From NCBI GenBank assembly GCA_913060895.1, contig CAJXSN010000011.1, forward strand, positions 21,915 through 85,914: a stretch of 64,000 bases of DNA, in the 5' to 3' direction. The translations under genes were made by a program, and so were the position numbers. This DNA comes from an uncultured Sphingomonadaceae bacterium (GTDB taxonomy: Bacteria > Pseudomonadota > Alphaproteobacteria > Sphingomonadales > Sphingomonadaceae). Under the pieces are notes generated by a model. It saw only the letters and a program-made list of their open reading frames with translations, searched no databases and was not told the origin of the DNA. This document shows, piece by piece, positions 37,118 to 46,610 of this stretch (its first letter is position 1; each line of letters starts with the position of its first letter).

Positions 37118-37135
37118 CGGGCGAACAATCGCCCG
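37118..37135 (+). other. Hairpin in the rho leader
   Basis: CGGGCGA (37118-37124) and TCGCCCG (37129-37135) pair perfectly around a 4-base ACAA loop, about 70 bases before the rho start. There is no T tract, so it is not a standard terminator. rho is autoregulated in several bacteria, and the hairpin could take part in that; this is inference. Confidence 0.35.
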
Positions 37136-37203
37136 CCACCGCTTCCCGCTTTCCCAAAGCCCAATGGAAGTGCTGGCCTTTTTCTAAGATTACGGAAATA
37201 CCA

Positions 37204-38469
37204 ATGCATCTTAAAGACTTGAAATTGAAAGCGCCGGCCGACCTTGTCCAGATGGCGGAAGAACTGGATGTGGAAGGCGCATCGACCATGCGCCGCCAGG
37301 ATCTGATGTTCTGCATTCTGCGCGAACTGGCAGAAGACGAAGAATACGACGAAAAAATCATGGGGATCGGCACGATCGAAGTGATGCAGGACGGTTTCGG
37401 TTTCCTGCGCAGCCCCGAAGCAAGCTATCTGGCTGGTCCGGACGATATCTACGTTTCCCCCAATCAGGTCCGCAAATCGGGCCTGCGCACCGGCGATACG
37501 GTCGAAGGTGAAATTCGCGCCCCCAAAGAAGGCGAGCGGTATTTTGCGCTGACCAAGCTGACCAGCGTCAATTACGAAGATCCCGATGCGGTGCGGATGC
37601 GGACCAATTTCGACAACCTCACGCCGCTCTATCCCGATCAGAAGCTGTCGCTCGACACGCTCGATCCGACGGTTGAAGACAAAAGTGCGCGGGTGATCGA
37701 TATCATCAGCCCGCAGGGTAAGGGTCAGCGCGCTCTGATCGTTGCCCCGCCGCGCACGGGTAAGACGGTTCTGCTGCAGAACATCGCCAAGGCAATCACC
37801 GACAACCATCCCGAAGTGTTTCTGCTGGTCCTGCTGGTCGATGAGCGTCCCGAAGAAGTTACCGATATGCAGCGCAGCGTGAACGGCGAGGTTATTTCCT
37901 CGACATTCGACGAGCCTGCAACGCGCCATGTCCAGGTTGCGGAGATGGTGATCGAGAAAGCCAAGCGCCTTGTCGAGCACAAGCGCGACGTCGTGATCCT
38001 GCTCGATTCCATTACGCGCCTCGGCCGTGCCTACAACACCGTTGTTCCCAGCTCCGGCAAGGTACTTACCGGCGGTGTGGATGCGAATGCGCTGCAACGT
38101 CCCAAACGGTTCTTTGGTGCAGCCCGCAACATCGAAGAAGGCGGCTCGCTTTCCATCATCGCCACTGCGTTGATCGATACCGGCAGCCGGATGGACGAGG
38201 TAATCTTCGAAGAATTCAAGGGAACCGGTAACAGCGAAATCGTGCTTGATCGCAAGGTGGCAGACAAACGCATCTTCCCCGCGCTGGATGTGGGCAAATC
38301 CGGCACGCGCAAGGAAGAGCTGCTGGTCGAGAAGGACAAGCTGTCGAAGATGTGGGTCCTTCGCCGTATCCTGATGCAGATGGGCACGATTGACGCGATG
38401 GAATTCCTGCTCGACAAGATGAAAGATTCCAAAACCAACGAAGACTTCTTCGATACGATGAACCAGTAG
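37204..38469 (+). CDS. rho: Transcription termination factor Rho
   Basis: A 421-residue hexameric RNA helicase. The N-terminal domain includes the OB-fold RNA-binding part ([23 protein letters not shown]); the ATPase has Walker [16 protein letters not shown], Walker [19 protein letters not shown] and the Q-loop region [20 protein letters not shown]. Its C-terminus shows [23 protein letters not shown] text. The length is normal. A BLUF gene follows 38 bases later on the same strand. Confidence 0.97.
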   Translation: MHLKDLKLKAPADLVQMAEELDVEGASTMRRQDLMFCILRELAEDEEYDEKIMGIGTIEVMQDGFGFLRSPEASYLAGPDDIYVSPNQVRKSGLRTGDTVEGEIRAPKEGERYFALTKLTSVNYEDPDAVRMRTNFDNLTPLYPDQKLSLDTLDPTVEDKSARVIDIISPQGKGQRALIVAPPRTGKTVLLQNIAKAITDNHPEVFLLVLLVDERPEEVTDMQRSVNGEVISSTFDEPATRHVQVAEMVIEKAKRLVEHKRDVVILLDSITRLGRAYNTVVPSSGKVLTGGVDANALQRPKRFFGAARNIEEGGSLSIIATALIDTGSRMDEVIFEEFKGTGNSEIVLDRKVADKRIFPALDVGKSGTRKEELLVEKDKLSKMWVLRRILMQMGTIDAMEFLLDKMKDSKTNEDFFDTMNQ

Positions 38470-38506
38470 TCGGTTTGCACGAAAATTGTGCATTGAGGGA
38501 CGGAGT

Positions 38507-38905
38507 ATGGAACGGCTAATTTACAAAAGCATAGCTGCGCCCGGCGTCGGCACGCGGGAAGTTTTCGATATTGTGGAAACTTCGACCGAGCGTAATCCTC
38601 CGCGCCAGATCACCGGTTTTCTATTGCATGACGATGATCGGTTTTTTCAACTGATAGAAGGTCCGGCAGTCGATATTGCCAACCTTCTGGACGAATTGAG
38701 GGCGGATGTCCGCCACCGCGAAATAGCTATCCTACAGCGGGTTGAGACAACGGAGCGTCTGTTTACGGATTGGGGCATGAAGAGGCTGATCAGCTTTACC
38801 GGAGAGCCGGCCATGTCGGAAATCAAACGGACAGTCGATGGTAAGGGCGGCGCTGAAACGATCGTTCAACTGGTATCGGAGTTCCTGAATATTTCCGTGG
38901 CCTGA
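38507..38905 (+). CDS. BLUF-domain blue-light photoreceptor (AppA-type)
   Basis: A 132-residue single-domain protein that would bind FAD and sense blue light. All photochemical residues known from AppA line up: Tyr6 (YKSIAAP), Asn30 (ERNPPRQITG), Gln48 (FFQLIEG), Trp89 and Met91 (TDWGM). The last 30 residues form a likely helical cap. There is no output domain, so it must signal by protein contact. The ATG at 38507 has GGGACGGAG just upstream. It lies right after rho and may be on its transcript. Confidence 0.9.
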   Translation: MERLIYKSIAAPGVGTREVFDIVETSTERNPPRQITGFLLHDDDRFFQLIEGPAVDIANLLDELRADVRHREIAILQRVETTERLFTDWGMKRLISFTGEPAMSEIKRTVDGKGGAETIVQLVSEFLNISVA

Positions 38906-39310
38906 TCAAGCGGTTCCGGCTGCCTTCTCCAGCTGTGCGGCCATGGATTCCCACACTTTGTTCACCGCCTGAAGCGGCCTGATCATTACTTTGAAATCCA
39001 CGATGAGACCACTTTCATCAAAACGGATCAGATCAATTCCGTTTACGTGTATCCCGTCTATCGTACAGACAAACTCCAACATCACGTTCTGTCCGTCCAC
39101 CAGCTCACGCTCGTAACGGAAATCGTTCTCTCCCAGTGTCGACGCAGCAGCCGACAGGTATGTTACGACAAGGTCGCGTCCCTCCTGCGGGCGGTGCACT
39201 ACAGGAGAGTGAAAAACCGCATCTTCATGCACCAATCTGCCCAAGCGGGACGGGTCAGGCGCAGTGGCAAGTTCATGCCACTCGGCCAGAGCTTTTTCGG
39301 TAATGGTCAT
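38906..39310 (-). CDS. NTF2/SnoaL-like fold protein
   Basis: A 134-residue protein of the nuclear transport factor 2-like fold: LAEWHELATAPDPSRLGRLVHEDAVFHSPVVH, then GIDLIRFDESGLIVDFKVMIRPLQA. Function unknown. The ATG at 39310 has GGAGAGC 5 bases upstream and overlaps the stop of the glutamate synthase-like gene by 4 bases, so the two are co-translated. Its end is convergent with the BLUF gene. Confidence 0.82.
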   Translation of the reverse strand: MTITEKALAEWHELATAPDPSRLGRLVHEDAVFHSPVVHRPQEGRDLVVTYLSAAASTLGENDFRYERELVDGQNVMLEFVCTIDGIHVNGIDLIRFDESGLIVDFKVMIRPLQAVNKVWESMAAQLEKAAGTA

Positions 39311-40884
39311 GCTGCTCTCCGGAAACTGTCTGCTCGTGCAGCCCGCCAATGACGCGCCAGCAAGGTCGATTCGGGATCAACCGTCAGTGCATCGGGTTGC
39401 ACGAAGGTGTAAATTCTGTCGATAGCATCGGACCGGGCGCCATTAACGCGTTCGCGCATGTCTTTGGGCTCTATCTGCCACGGGGAAGGGAGGCCCATCG
39501 CAACGGTAATCTCGCGAAGGGAATGCAAGGTCTGTTTCTGAAAGCGGGCAACTCGCGGCGCTTTGTCTTCCACGACCAATCCCTTCTGGCGCCAAGCCAT
39601 CTGTGTAGCCACACCGGTAGGGCAATGACCCGTATGGCATTGCATGGACTGGACACATCCCAGTGAGAACATGAATGGACGCGCCGCGTTGCACCAGTCT
39701 GCACCAATGGCAAAAGCCTTGGCCATTTGTGCGCCAGAGTAAATCTTGCCCGATGCACCTATTTTTACGCGGTTCTTGAACCCCGTACCTACCAACATAT
39801 TGCGAACCCAGATTTGCCCCTCGCGCAGGGGCATGCCCACACTGTTGGATAGTTCCAGAGGCGCAGCGCCCGTACCGCCTTCGGCTCCGTCAACAGTAAT
39901 AAAATCAGGGTGCATTCCGGTTTCCAGCATCGCCTTGCCGAGTGCCATCACTTCGTGCGGTTGCCCGACACACAACTTTATCCCGACGGGTTTTCCGCCC
40001 GAAAGATCGCGTAATTGCTCTATCCATTCCAGCATTTCGATGGGCGTGGAAAAGGTCGAATGGGCTGCCGGCGAGATGACGGTTTCTCCCACGGGTACGC
40101 CACGCGTTTCGGCAATTTCCTGAGTTACTTTTTCACCGGGAAGAACACCGCCATGGCCAGGTTTCGCGCCCTGACTCAGCTTAACCTCGATCATTTTTAC
40201 CTGATCGGGTGCTGCATTGTCGGCAAATCGTGCCGGATCGAAACTGCCATCTGCGGCGCGGCATCCGAAATATCCGCTGCCCAGTTCCCATACCAGGTCA
40301 CCGCCGGGACCACGATGATATTTGCTGATGCTTCCCTCACCCGTATTATGAGCAAAATTGCCAATGGCTGCCCCGGCATTCAATGCCTCTATAGCGCGGC
40401 CCGAGAGGGAGCCGAAACTCATCGCGGAAATATTGAGAAGAGCAGAGGAATAGGGCTTTGCGCATGTTCCAGCGCCTATTTCCAAACGCCATTCGCTGGG
40501 CGCACTGGAATCAGGCACTACGGAGTGGCTCATCCACTCATATTCGTCTGAATAGACATCCAATACCGTGCCCATAGGATGGGCATCCAGATCACCCTTG
40601 GCACGGGCATAGATCAGTGAGCGTGCCTGATGACTGAACGGCCGTCCCTCCAGATCGCCTTCAACCAGATAGGACTGCGCAAAGGGCCGCAGATCTTCCA
40701 TGATCCAGCGAACCCTTGCAAGCAAAGGGTAATTACGCCGAAGTGTATGATCTTGCTGGAAAAAGTCCCAAACTGCTACCGCAGTGATCGGACCTGCGAC
40801 AACCAGTCCCCATGGCCAAAACCAAGCCGTTACTGCGCACAGAGCCAGCATCAGCAGAGGGGTGAGATAGCGCCACTTCAGCAT
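39307..40884 (-). CDS. FMN-binding glutamate synthase-family membrane protein
   Basis: A 525-residue protein with two N-terminal hydrophobic helices (residues 8-40) followed by a glutamate-synthase central and FMN domain. Visible: NISAMSFGSLSGRAIEALNAGA, IEVKLSQGAKPGHGGVLP, FITVDGAEGGTGAAPLELSNSVG, and three Cys of the 3Fe-4S type in GCVQSMQCHTGHCPTGVATQ. The glutaminase domain is absent, so it is not a full glutamate synthase. The physiological substrate is unknown. It is co-expressed with the NTF2-like gene. Confidence 0.88.
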   Translation of the reverse strand: MLKWRYLTPLLMLALCAVTAWFWPWGLVVAGPITAVAVWDFFQQDHTLRRNYPLLARVRWIMEDLRPFAQSYLVEGDLEGRPFSHQARSLIYARAKGDLDAHPMGTVLDVYSDEYEWMSHSVVPDSSAPSEWRLEIGAGTCAKPYSSALLNISAMSFGSLSGRAIEALNAGAAIGNFAHNTGEGSISKYHRGPGGDLVWELGSGYFGCRAADGSFDPARFADNAAPDQVKMIEVKLSQGAKPGHGGVLPGEKVTQEIAETRGVPVGETVISPAAHSTFSTPIEMLEWIEQLRDLSGGKPVGIKLCVGQPHEVMALGKAMLETGMHPDFITVDGAEGGTGAAPLELSNSVGMPLREGQIWVRNMLVGTGFKNRVKIGASGKIYSGAQMAKAFAIGADWCNAARPFMFSLGCVQSMQCHTGHCPTGVATQMAWRQKGLVVEDKAPRVARFQKQTLHSLREITVAMGLPSPWQIEPKDMRERVNGARSDAIDRIYTFVQPDALTVDPESTLLARHWRAARADSFRRAA

Positions 40885-40901
40885 TGATCCAGTACCGCCG
40901 A

Positions 40902-41600
40902 TCAGGACAGATGCTCGGTGAAAAAGGCATCAGTACGGCTGTCGGCCAGTTTCGCGCCTTCCTCGTCGCGTCGTTTGCCGAACTGCGTGGCAAAACCGTG
41001 GTCCAGGCCAGGGTAATCGTGCAGCGTGACTTTCGCATGGGCATCAAGCCCGTCATGCATTGCTGCCTGCGCAGCTTTGTCGACGAAGCCGTCTTCCTGT
41101 GGGATATGTAGCATCAGCGGATTGGCGATGGCTTTCGCTTCGTTCAGCATTTCATCGACACCGACGGCGTAATATCCCACAGTCGCATCACTGTCGGTCC
41201 GCGCAGCGGTCATGTAAGCGAGTTTTCCGCCGAGGCAGTAACCGACCGCGCCCACTTTCCGGCCGCCGGATTCGTTGCGCGCCCATTTAATTGTGGCTTC
41301 GATATCGCGGACGCCCTCATCCGCATCGAACTTGCCCATCAGGTCCAGCGCGCGCTGGAATTCAGGTTCGATATCCGGGTCCAGTTCGATTCCGCGCTCC
41401 AGTTGCCAGAACAGGTCTGGCGCAACTGCAAGGTAACCCTGTTCAGCCAGAACATCACACTTGCGGCGGATACCTGCATTTACGCCGAAGATTTCCTGAA
41501 TCACGACAATCGCGGCCTTCGGCTCGCCAGCGGGGCGCGCGCAATAGCCGGAGAAGGTGTCCGCGCCGGAAAGGGTGGTGATGGTCACAGTGGCAGTCAT
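40902..41600 (-). CDS. Dienelactone hydrolase-family protein
   Basis: A 232-residue alpha/beta hydrolase. The Cys nucleophile is in GAVGYCLGGKLAYM, the Asp in EDGFVDKAAQ and the His in GLDHGFATQF, which is the Cys-Asp-His triad of dienelactone hydrolases; IQEIFGVNAGIRRKCDVLAEQGYLAVAPDLF is also typical. No aromatic-degradation genes are nearby, so the role is probably generic. AGGAG lies 9 bases before the ATG at 41600. Confidence 0.9.
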   Translation of the reverse strand: MTATVTITTLSGADTFSGYCARPAGEPKAAIVVIQEIFGVNAGIRRKCDVLAEQGYLAVAPDLFWQLERGIELDPDIEPEFQRALDLMGKFDADEGVRDIEATIKWARNESGGRKVGAVGYCLGGKLAYMTAARTDSDATVGYYAVGVDEMLNEAKAIANPLMLHIPQEDGFVDKAAQAAMHDGLDAHAKVTLHDYPGLDHGFATQFGKRRDEEGAKLADSRTDAFFTEHLS

Positions 41601-41715
41601 ACAGGTTACTCCTAGTCAGATGGGCCGACAGAACGCTTGCAGGCGGTATCGCTTGCCAAAGTGTCCGTGCAAACCCAATTAAAGGTTCATACAAATACGT
41701 AACGGAGGAAACGCC

Positions 41716-41982
41716 ATGAAGGTCCATGTAGAAATCGATTGCACACCCGAAGAGGCGCGGACGTTTATGGGCCTTCCCGATGTTAGCAAAGCACATACGG
41801 TGTATGTTGATACAATGGCCAAGGCAATGAAGGGCGTTTCCAATCCCGACCAGTTGCAGGATATCGCCAAATCGATGGCCCCGATGGGCGCTATGGGTTT
41901 GAAAATGTTCCAAAACTTTGTCGATGGAAGTATGGCGTCCAAGGGAGCAACCTCCTCCAAACCGGGCGGTAAGTCCGACTAA
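41716..41982 (+). CDS. DUF6489 family protein
   Basis: An 88-residue protein that matches the small DUF6489 family by its opening KVHVEIDCTPEEARTFMGLPDV, followed by a helical segment (DTMAKAMKGV) and a hydrophobic Met-rich stretch (MAPMGAMGLKMFQNF). Function unknown; found mainly in alphaproteobacteria. The ATG at 41716 has GGAGGAAAC 5 bases upstream. It lies 16 bases before mnmE. Confidence 0.8.
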   Translation: MKVHVEIDCTPEEARTFMGLPDVSKAHTVYVDTMAKAMKGVSNPDQLQDIAKSMAPMGAMGLKMFQNFVDGSMASKGATSSKPGGKSD

Positions 41983-41998
41983 AGCACCGCTGAAGGCG

Positions 41999-43267
41999 AT
42001 GGACACGATTTTTGCCCTGTCGAGCGGTGCTCCGCCTGCCGCAATCGGGGTGATCCGCATTTCTGGTACGGCGGCAGCGGATGCGTTGGAGGCGCTTGCT
42101 GGCAGGCTGCCCGCTCCGCGCAGGCCCAGTCTTGCCAGATTGAAAGATACAAATGGCGCTTTGCTCGACGAGGCGCTGCTGCTCTGGTTTCCCGGTCCTG
42201 CGACGGCAACGGGGGAAGATTGCGCGGAGATCCAGTGTCACGGGGGCCGGGCTGTTATCGCAGCGATAAGCGCGCGTCTGGCCCAACTGCCCGGACTGCG
42301 CGCTGCCGAAGCGGGAGAGTTCACCCAGCGCGCCTTCGCCAATGGCCGTTTGGATCTGGCCCAGGCTGAAGGTCTGGCCGATCTGCTGGCAGCCGAAACG
42401 GAATTGCAGCGTGCTGTTGCGGTGGATGCTGCGGGCGGTACGCTGTCGCAAATGTTCACGGATTGGCGATCAAGGCTTCTGATCCTGTCCGCCCATATCG
42501 AAAGCGCTCTCGATTTCTCGGATGAAGATGATGTGGCCGGACTGCCGCCGTCCTTCGAAGCAGGTTGGGCAGGGCTGCATAGCGAGATTCGTGATCTGCT
42601 CGAGCGTCCAAGGGTGGAGCGGCTGAAGGATGGGATACGCGTTGTTCTGGCAGGCCCGCCCAATGCCGGAAAATCGATGCTGTTCAACGCCATTCTTCAG
42701 ACCGATGCCGCCATCGTTTCGCCGATTGCCGGCACCACCCGTGACGCAATCGAGCGGCCCGTTTCGATAGATGGTGTTCCCTTTGTTTTTATCGATACCG
42801 CTGGTCTTCGGGCGGAAACATCGGACGCTATTGAACAGATCGGCATAGGCCGTGCTCAGGCAGAGCTTGAGCGGGCCGATATTATCCTGTGGCTCGGGCC
42901 GGAGGGTGAGGGGCCCAGGGGGTCATGGGAAATCGCCACCCGCAGCGATGAGGGCATCGGAATTAAGGACAGCGCGCGCTTTACAGTTTCGGGGCTTACC
43001 GGCGACGGTATCGCGGGTCTCGCTTCCGGTCTGAGTGAGGCGGCGAAGGCCATTTTGCCGGGCCCCGGCGAATCGGCGATCAACGCCCGTCAGGCACAAT
43101 TGCTAGGCGAAGCAGCCCGGGCATTGGCGACAGGGCCGGTTGATGATCTTCTGGTAACGGCGGAGAATCTCCGGTCGGCGCGGTTTGCCTTCGATCGAAT
43201 ACTTGGAACCGTCGCCACGGAAGATATGCTCGATACGCTGTTCGGACGTTTCTGCATCGGCAAATAG
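41999..43267 (+). CDS. mnmE: tRNA modification GTPase MnmE
   Basis: With MnmG it installs carboxymethylaminomethyl groups on wobble U34. The 422-residue protein has the folate-binding N-domain (TIFALSSGAPPAAIGVIRISG), the GTPase with LAGPPNAGKSMLFNAI, switch region AGTTRDAIERP and DTAGLR, and the C-terminal FCIGK with the conserved Cys. The ATG at 41999 fits the family start. The stop is followed at once by a parS site and then mnmG. Confidence 0.95.
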   Translation: MDTIFALSSGAPPAAIGVIRISGTAAADALEALAGRLPAPRRPSLARLKDTNGALLDEALLLWFPGPATATGEDCAEIQCHGGRAVIAAISARLAQLPGLRAAEAGEFTQRAFANGRLDLAQAEGLADLLAAETELQRAVAVDAAGGTLSQMFTDWRSRLLILSAHIESALDFSDEDDVAGLPPSFEAGWAGLHSEIRDLLERPRVERLKDGIRVVLAGPPNAGKSMLFNAILQTDAAIVSPIAGTTRDAIERPVSIDGVPFVFIDTAGLRAETSDAIEQIGIGRAQAELERADIILWLGPEGEGPRGSWEIATRSDEGIGIKDSARFTVSGLTGDGIAGLASGLSEAAKAILPGPGESAINARQAQLLGEAARALATGPVDDLLVTAENLRSARFAFDRILGTVATEDMLDTLFGRFCIGK

Positions 43268-43269
43268 AG

Positions 43270-43285
43270 TGTTTCACGTGGAACA
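43270..43285. other. parS site 1 (mnmE-mnmG gap)
   Basis: TGTTTCACGTGGAACA matches the ParB-binding consensus TGTTNCACGTGNAACA. It is 2 bases after the mnmE stop and in the region that also holds the start of the mnmG message. With parA and parB within 3.5 kb, ParB binding and spreading are expected. Confidence 0.92.
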
Positions 43286-43351
43286 TCGCTGTTGAATCAC
43301 AGCACTGCAAACGTGGTGGGCCAGAGGAGCTAACGACGTTATAGGAACGGT

Positions 43352-45211
43352 ATGGCCAAAAAATTCGACATTCTGGTGGTTGGCGGCGGACATGCCGGCG
43401 TCGAGGCCGCCTGCGCCGCTGCGCGTATGGGCGTTCAAACGGGACTGGTGACATTTGATCGCGCCACAATTGGCGCGATGAGCTGCAATCCGGCGATTGG
43501 CGGTTTGGGCAAAGGGCACTTGGTCCGCGAGGTTGATGCTTTCGATGGTGTGATTGCCCGCGCCGCCGACGCTGCAGCGATCCATTACCGCATGCTCAAC
43601 CGTTCGAAGGGAAGCGCGGTCTGGGGCCCTCGCGTGCAGGCGGACCGCAATCTGTTTCGCGCTGCCGTTCAGAACATCGTGCAGTGCCAGAGCGGGCTTG
43701 AAGTGCTGGAAGGCGAGGTGGCCGCGCTCCAGCTTGATGGCGGGAAAGCGCACGGTGTGGTTCTGGCCGACGGGACGGCGATTGATGCAAGAGCCGTTAT
43801 TCTCTGCACCGGCACGTTTCTCGGCGGAAAGCTGTTTCGCGGTGAGGAGGTTCTCACAGGTGGGCGTATCGGGGAGGATTCTGCGACAAAGCTGGCCGAT
43901 CAGGTGCGCGGTTTTGGCTTGCCTATGGCACGGCTCAAGACGGGTACACCGCCGCGCCTCGACGGGCGGACCATTGACTGGGCCGCTCTGCCCGAGCAGC
44001 CATCGGATGGGGAAGGATGGACGATGTCCGACCTGACCCCGGCGCGCATCAATCCCGAAGTGTTCTGCGCAATCACCCGCACGAACGAGCGCAGCCATGA
44101 TGTGATCCGTGCCAATCTTGACCGTTCGCCTCTGTTTTCAGGTGCGATAGATGCTCAGGGGCCGCGCTATTGCCCATCGATCGAGGACAAGATTCACCGG
44201 TTCGGTGACCGCGACGGGCATCAGGTATTTCTGGAGCCGGAAGGTCTGGATACGCCGATGGTGTATCCCAACGGCATCAGCACATCGCTGCCGGTCGACG
44301 TCCAACTGGCGATGCTGCGTAGCATGGACGGTTTGGGTCAGGTCGACATGGCAGTGCCCGGTTATGCGGTCGAGTATGACTATATCGACCCGAGGGCGTT
44401 GACGCGCGGATTGATGGTGGCCGAAGTGGAGGGGCTCTACTGTGCGGGTCAGCTGAATGGAACAACCGGCTATGAGGAAGCCTCCGCTCAGGGACTGGTT
44501 GCCGGACTTTCCTCGGCGGCAGCAGTGCTGGGCAAGGAAGGCCCCGCACTGGACCGTGCGAACAGTTATATTGCGGTGATGGTGGATGACCTTACCCTGC
44601 ACGGGGTAAGCGAGCCGTACCGGATGCTGACCGCCCGGGCCGAGTATCGCCTGCGCCTGCGCGCGAACAATGCGGCCAGTCGGCTGACGCCGAGTGCTAT
44701 GGAATTGGGCTGTATTGGCGAAAAACGAGCAGGCTGGTTCGAGCAGCGCGAAGCCGAGCGCACACGGATCGATGCGGCACTCGATATGGTTCTGCCATCC
44801 CGCGCGCTGGTCGATGCACAGGCGGATGTGCGGGATGATGGCGCAAGACGATCAGCTCGTGAATGGCTGCGTTTCCCTACGGTCGACCTTTCGCATATCT
44901 CCGTGGCTCTGGCGGTCGAGCTTGATGCAGATGAAGATCTTGCGGCCGAACTGGCCGAAGATGCTGCCTATGCCCCATATCTCGAACGTCAGGATTCCGA
45001 GCTGCGCAATCTGCGCGCGAGTGAAGGTTTTGGCTTACCGCACGACTTTCCCTACGGCGATGTTTCCGGCCTCTCGAACGAGATGGTCGAGAAATTGATG
45101 GACGCGCGGCCTGATACACTGGCGGCCGCTGGCCGGATCAGGGGGGTAACACCGGCTGCGCTGGCTGTCCTGATGGTTCATGCAAAACGGATTGCGAAAG
45201 AAGCTGCATGA
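43352..45211 (+). CDS. mnmG: tRNA uridine-5-carboxymethylaminomethyl modification enzyme MnmG
   Basis: A 619-residue FAD enzyme that pairs with MnmE to modify U34. The FAD motif is [21 protein letters not shown] at the N-terminus; [56 protein letters not shown] and TSRAEYRL-type text (here [15 protein letters not shown]) follow. The order mnmE-mnmG-rsmG-parA-parB is the classic origin-proximal block. The stop overlaps rsmG by 4 bases. Confidence 0.96.
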   Translation: MAKKFDILVVGGGHAGVEAACAAARMGVQTGLVTFDRATIGAMSCNPAIGGLGKGHLVREVDAFDGVIARAADAAAIHYRMLNRSKGSAVWGPRVQADRNLFRAAVQNIVQCQSGLEVLEGEVAALQLDGGKAHGVVLADGTAIDARAVILCTGTFLGGKLFRGEEVLTGGRIGEDSATKLADQVRGFGLPMARLKTGTPPRLDGRTIDWAALPEQPSDGEGWTMSDLTPARINPEVFCAITRTNERSHDVIRANLDRSPLFSGAIDAQGPRYCPSIEDKIHRFGDRDGHQVFLEPEGLDTPMVYPNGISTSLPVDVQLAMLRSMDGLGQVDMAVPGYAVEYDYIDPRALTRGLMVAEVEGLYCAGQLNGTTGYEEASAQGLVAGLSSAAAVLGKEGPALDRANSYIAVMVDDLTLHGVSEPYRMLTARAEYRLRLRANNAASRLTPSAMELGCIGEKRAGWFEQREAERTRIDAALDMVLPSRALVDAQADVRDDGARRSAREWLRFPTVDLSHISVALAVELDADEDLAAELAEDAAYAPYLERQDSELRNLRASEGFGLPHDFPYGDVSGLSNEMVEKLMDARPDTLAAAGRIRGVTPAALAVLMVHAKRIAKEAA

Positions 45212-45837
45212 CTGAAGATGAAGCCCGTGCCTTTGTTCGCGACCGTATGCCACATGGACGGTTTGATATGTTCGAGCGTTTGGCGAACTTGCTGGCAGAT
45301 GAAAATACGCAGCAGAATCTGGTTTCAAAATCATCTTTGGAAACTGTCTGGACCCGGCACATTGCTGATAGTGCGCAAATCGTCGACCATGTTTCACGTG
45401 AAACAGGCGACTGGCTGGACTTGGGCTCAGGGGCGGGTTTCCCAGGTCTTGCGCTGGCTATTATGCGACCGAATGCGACGATCCATCTAGTCGAATCGCG
45501 CAAGCGAAGGGTTGAGTGGCTGATGGCTGCAGCCGAGTCTCTGGCCTTGGGCAATTGCCGTATTCACGGCACGCGGCTGGAGGTGCTGGACCCGTTTTCG
45601 GCTGATGTCGTGACTGCCCGGGCGTTCGCTCCACTGGGAAAACTGCTTAATCTGTCCGCAGCGTTTTCCACCGTGCGGACCGAATGGGTCTTGCCCAAAG
45701 GGCGTTCGGCAGCGCAGGAAATGCAGGCACTGCCGAAAAGGATGCGGCAAATGTTCCACGTGGAACAATCTGCAACCGATGCAGAGGCATCGATACTTGT
45801 CGGAACGGGGCGGATCAAAACGGAAGGAAAGCGATGA
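45208..45837 (+). CDS. rsmG: 16S rRNA (guanine-527-N7) methyltransferase RsmG
   Basis: A 209-residue SAM-dependent methyltransferase (GidB). It has the motif [19 protein letters not shown] and [13 protein letters not shown], characteristic of RsmG. Two parS sequences are embedded in its coding region, encoding DHVSRETGD and MFHVEQS, so the protein and the ParB-binding DNA share the same bases. It overlaps mnmG and parA by 4 bases each. Confidence 0.94.
   Translation: MTEDEARAFVRDRMPHGRFDMFERLANLLADENTQQNLVSKSSLETVWTRHIADSAQIVDHVSRETGDWLDLGSGAGFPGLALAIMRPNATIHLVESRKRRVEWLMAAAESLALGNCRIHGTRLEVLDPFSADVVTARAFAPLGKLLNLSAAFSTVRTEWVLPKGRSAAQEMQALPKRMRQMFHVEQSATDAEASILVGTGRIKTEGKR
45390..45405. other. 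parS site 2 (inside rsmG)
   Basis: TGTTTCACGTGAAACA is a perfect 16-base palindrome identical to the canonical parS. It lies within rsmG in frame, encoding HVSRET. Confidence 0.96.
45752..45767. other. parS site 3 (inside rsmG)
   Basis: TGTTCCACGTGGAACA is a perfect palindrome of the parS type, lying near the 3' end of rsmG where it encodes FHVE. It is 67 bases before the parA start. Confidence 0.94.
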
Positions 45838-46610
45838 TCAGGATTGCTATTGCGAACCAGAAAGGCGGTGTCGGCAAGACGACCACGGCCATCAACATCG
45901 CCACTGCTATGGCCGCCACCGGTTGGCGCACGCTGCTTATTGATCTCGACCCGCAAGGAAACGCATCGACCGGTATGGGCGTGCCCACGGAAGATCGTGT
46001 TCGCTCGAGTTACGAACTGCTGGTCGATCAGGTGCCGTTGGCCGAGTGCATCCAGCCGACTTCGATTCCTAGCCTGGATATTCTTCCTGCGACTGTCGAT
46101 CTAAGCGGCGCCGAGGTGGAGCTGGTTTCCGTAACCGACAGGACCGACCGTCTGCGGGCAGCGCTGGACGGGCACACAGGTCACGATATTTGCTTTATCG
46201 ACTGCCCACCATCGCTGGGTCTGCTTACTCTCAATGCTATGGGCGCCGCTAATACCTTGCTGGTTCCGTTGCAATGCGAGTTCTTTGCGCTTGAGGGATT
46301 GAGCCAGCTTTTGCAGACGGTCGAACGCGTCCAGCAGAGGTTCAATCCCGATCTTGGCATTATCGGTGTCGCTTTGACCATGTTCGACAAGCGCAACCGG
46401 CTGACCGATCAGGTGGCAGATGATGTGCGTGATTGCCTCGGTAATCTGGTGTTCGAAACAGTCATTCCTCGCAATGTCCGGCTTTCCGAAGCGCCCAGTC
46501 ATGGATTGCCCGCTCTGGTGTACGATCACGCTTGTGCCGGGAGCCGCGCTTACATGTCCCTCGCGCGTGAACTGATTGGTCGCTTGCCCGAAGAGAGGAA
46601 AGCCGCATGA
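45834..46610 (+). CDS. parA: Chromosome partitioning ATPase ParA
   Basis: A 258-residue Walker-type ATPase that moves the ParB-parS complex. Deviant Walker A is NQKGGVGKTTTAINIATAMA, Walker A' LLIDLDPQGNASTGMG and Walker B IDCPPSLGLLTLNA. It overlaps rsmG and parB by 4 bases each. Short N-terminus (no DNA-binding extension), as for chromosomal ParA/Soj. Confidence 0.96.
   Translation: MIRIAIANQKGGVGKTTTAINIATAMAATGWRTLLIDLDPQGNASTGMGVPTEDRVRSSYELLVDQVPLAECIQPTSIPSLDILPATVDLSGAEVELVSVTDRTDRLRAALDGHTGHDICFIDCPPSLGLLTLNAMGAANTLLVPLQCEFFALEGLSQLLQTVERVQQRFNPDLGIIGVALTMFDKRNRLTDQVADDVRDCLGNLVFETVIPRNVRLSEAPSHGLPALVYDHACAGSRAYMSLARELIGRLPEERKAA

Noticed and set aside
37099..38493. Minus-strand open frame (464 codons) opposite rho
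   Set aside because: Rho on the plus strand is complete with all motifs, and the shadow has no start-site support.
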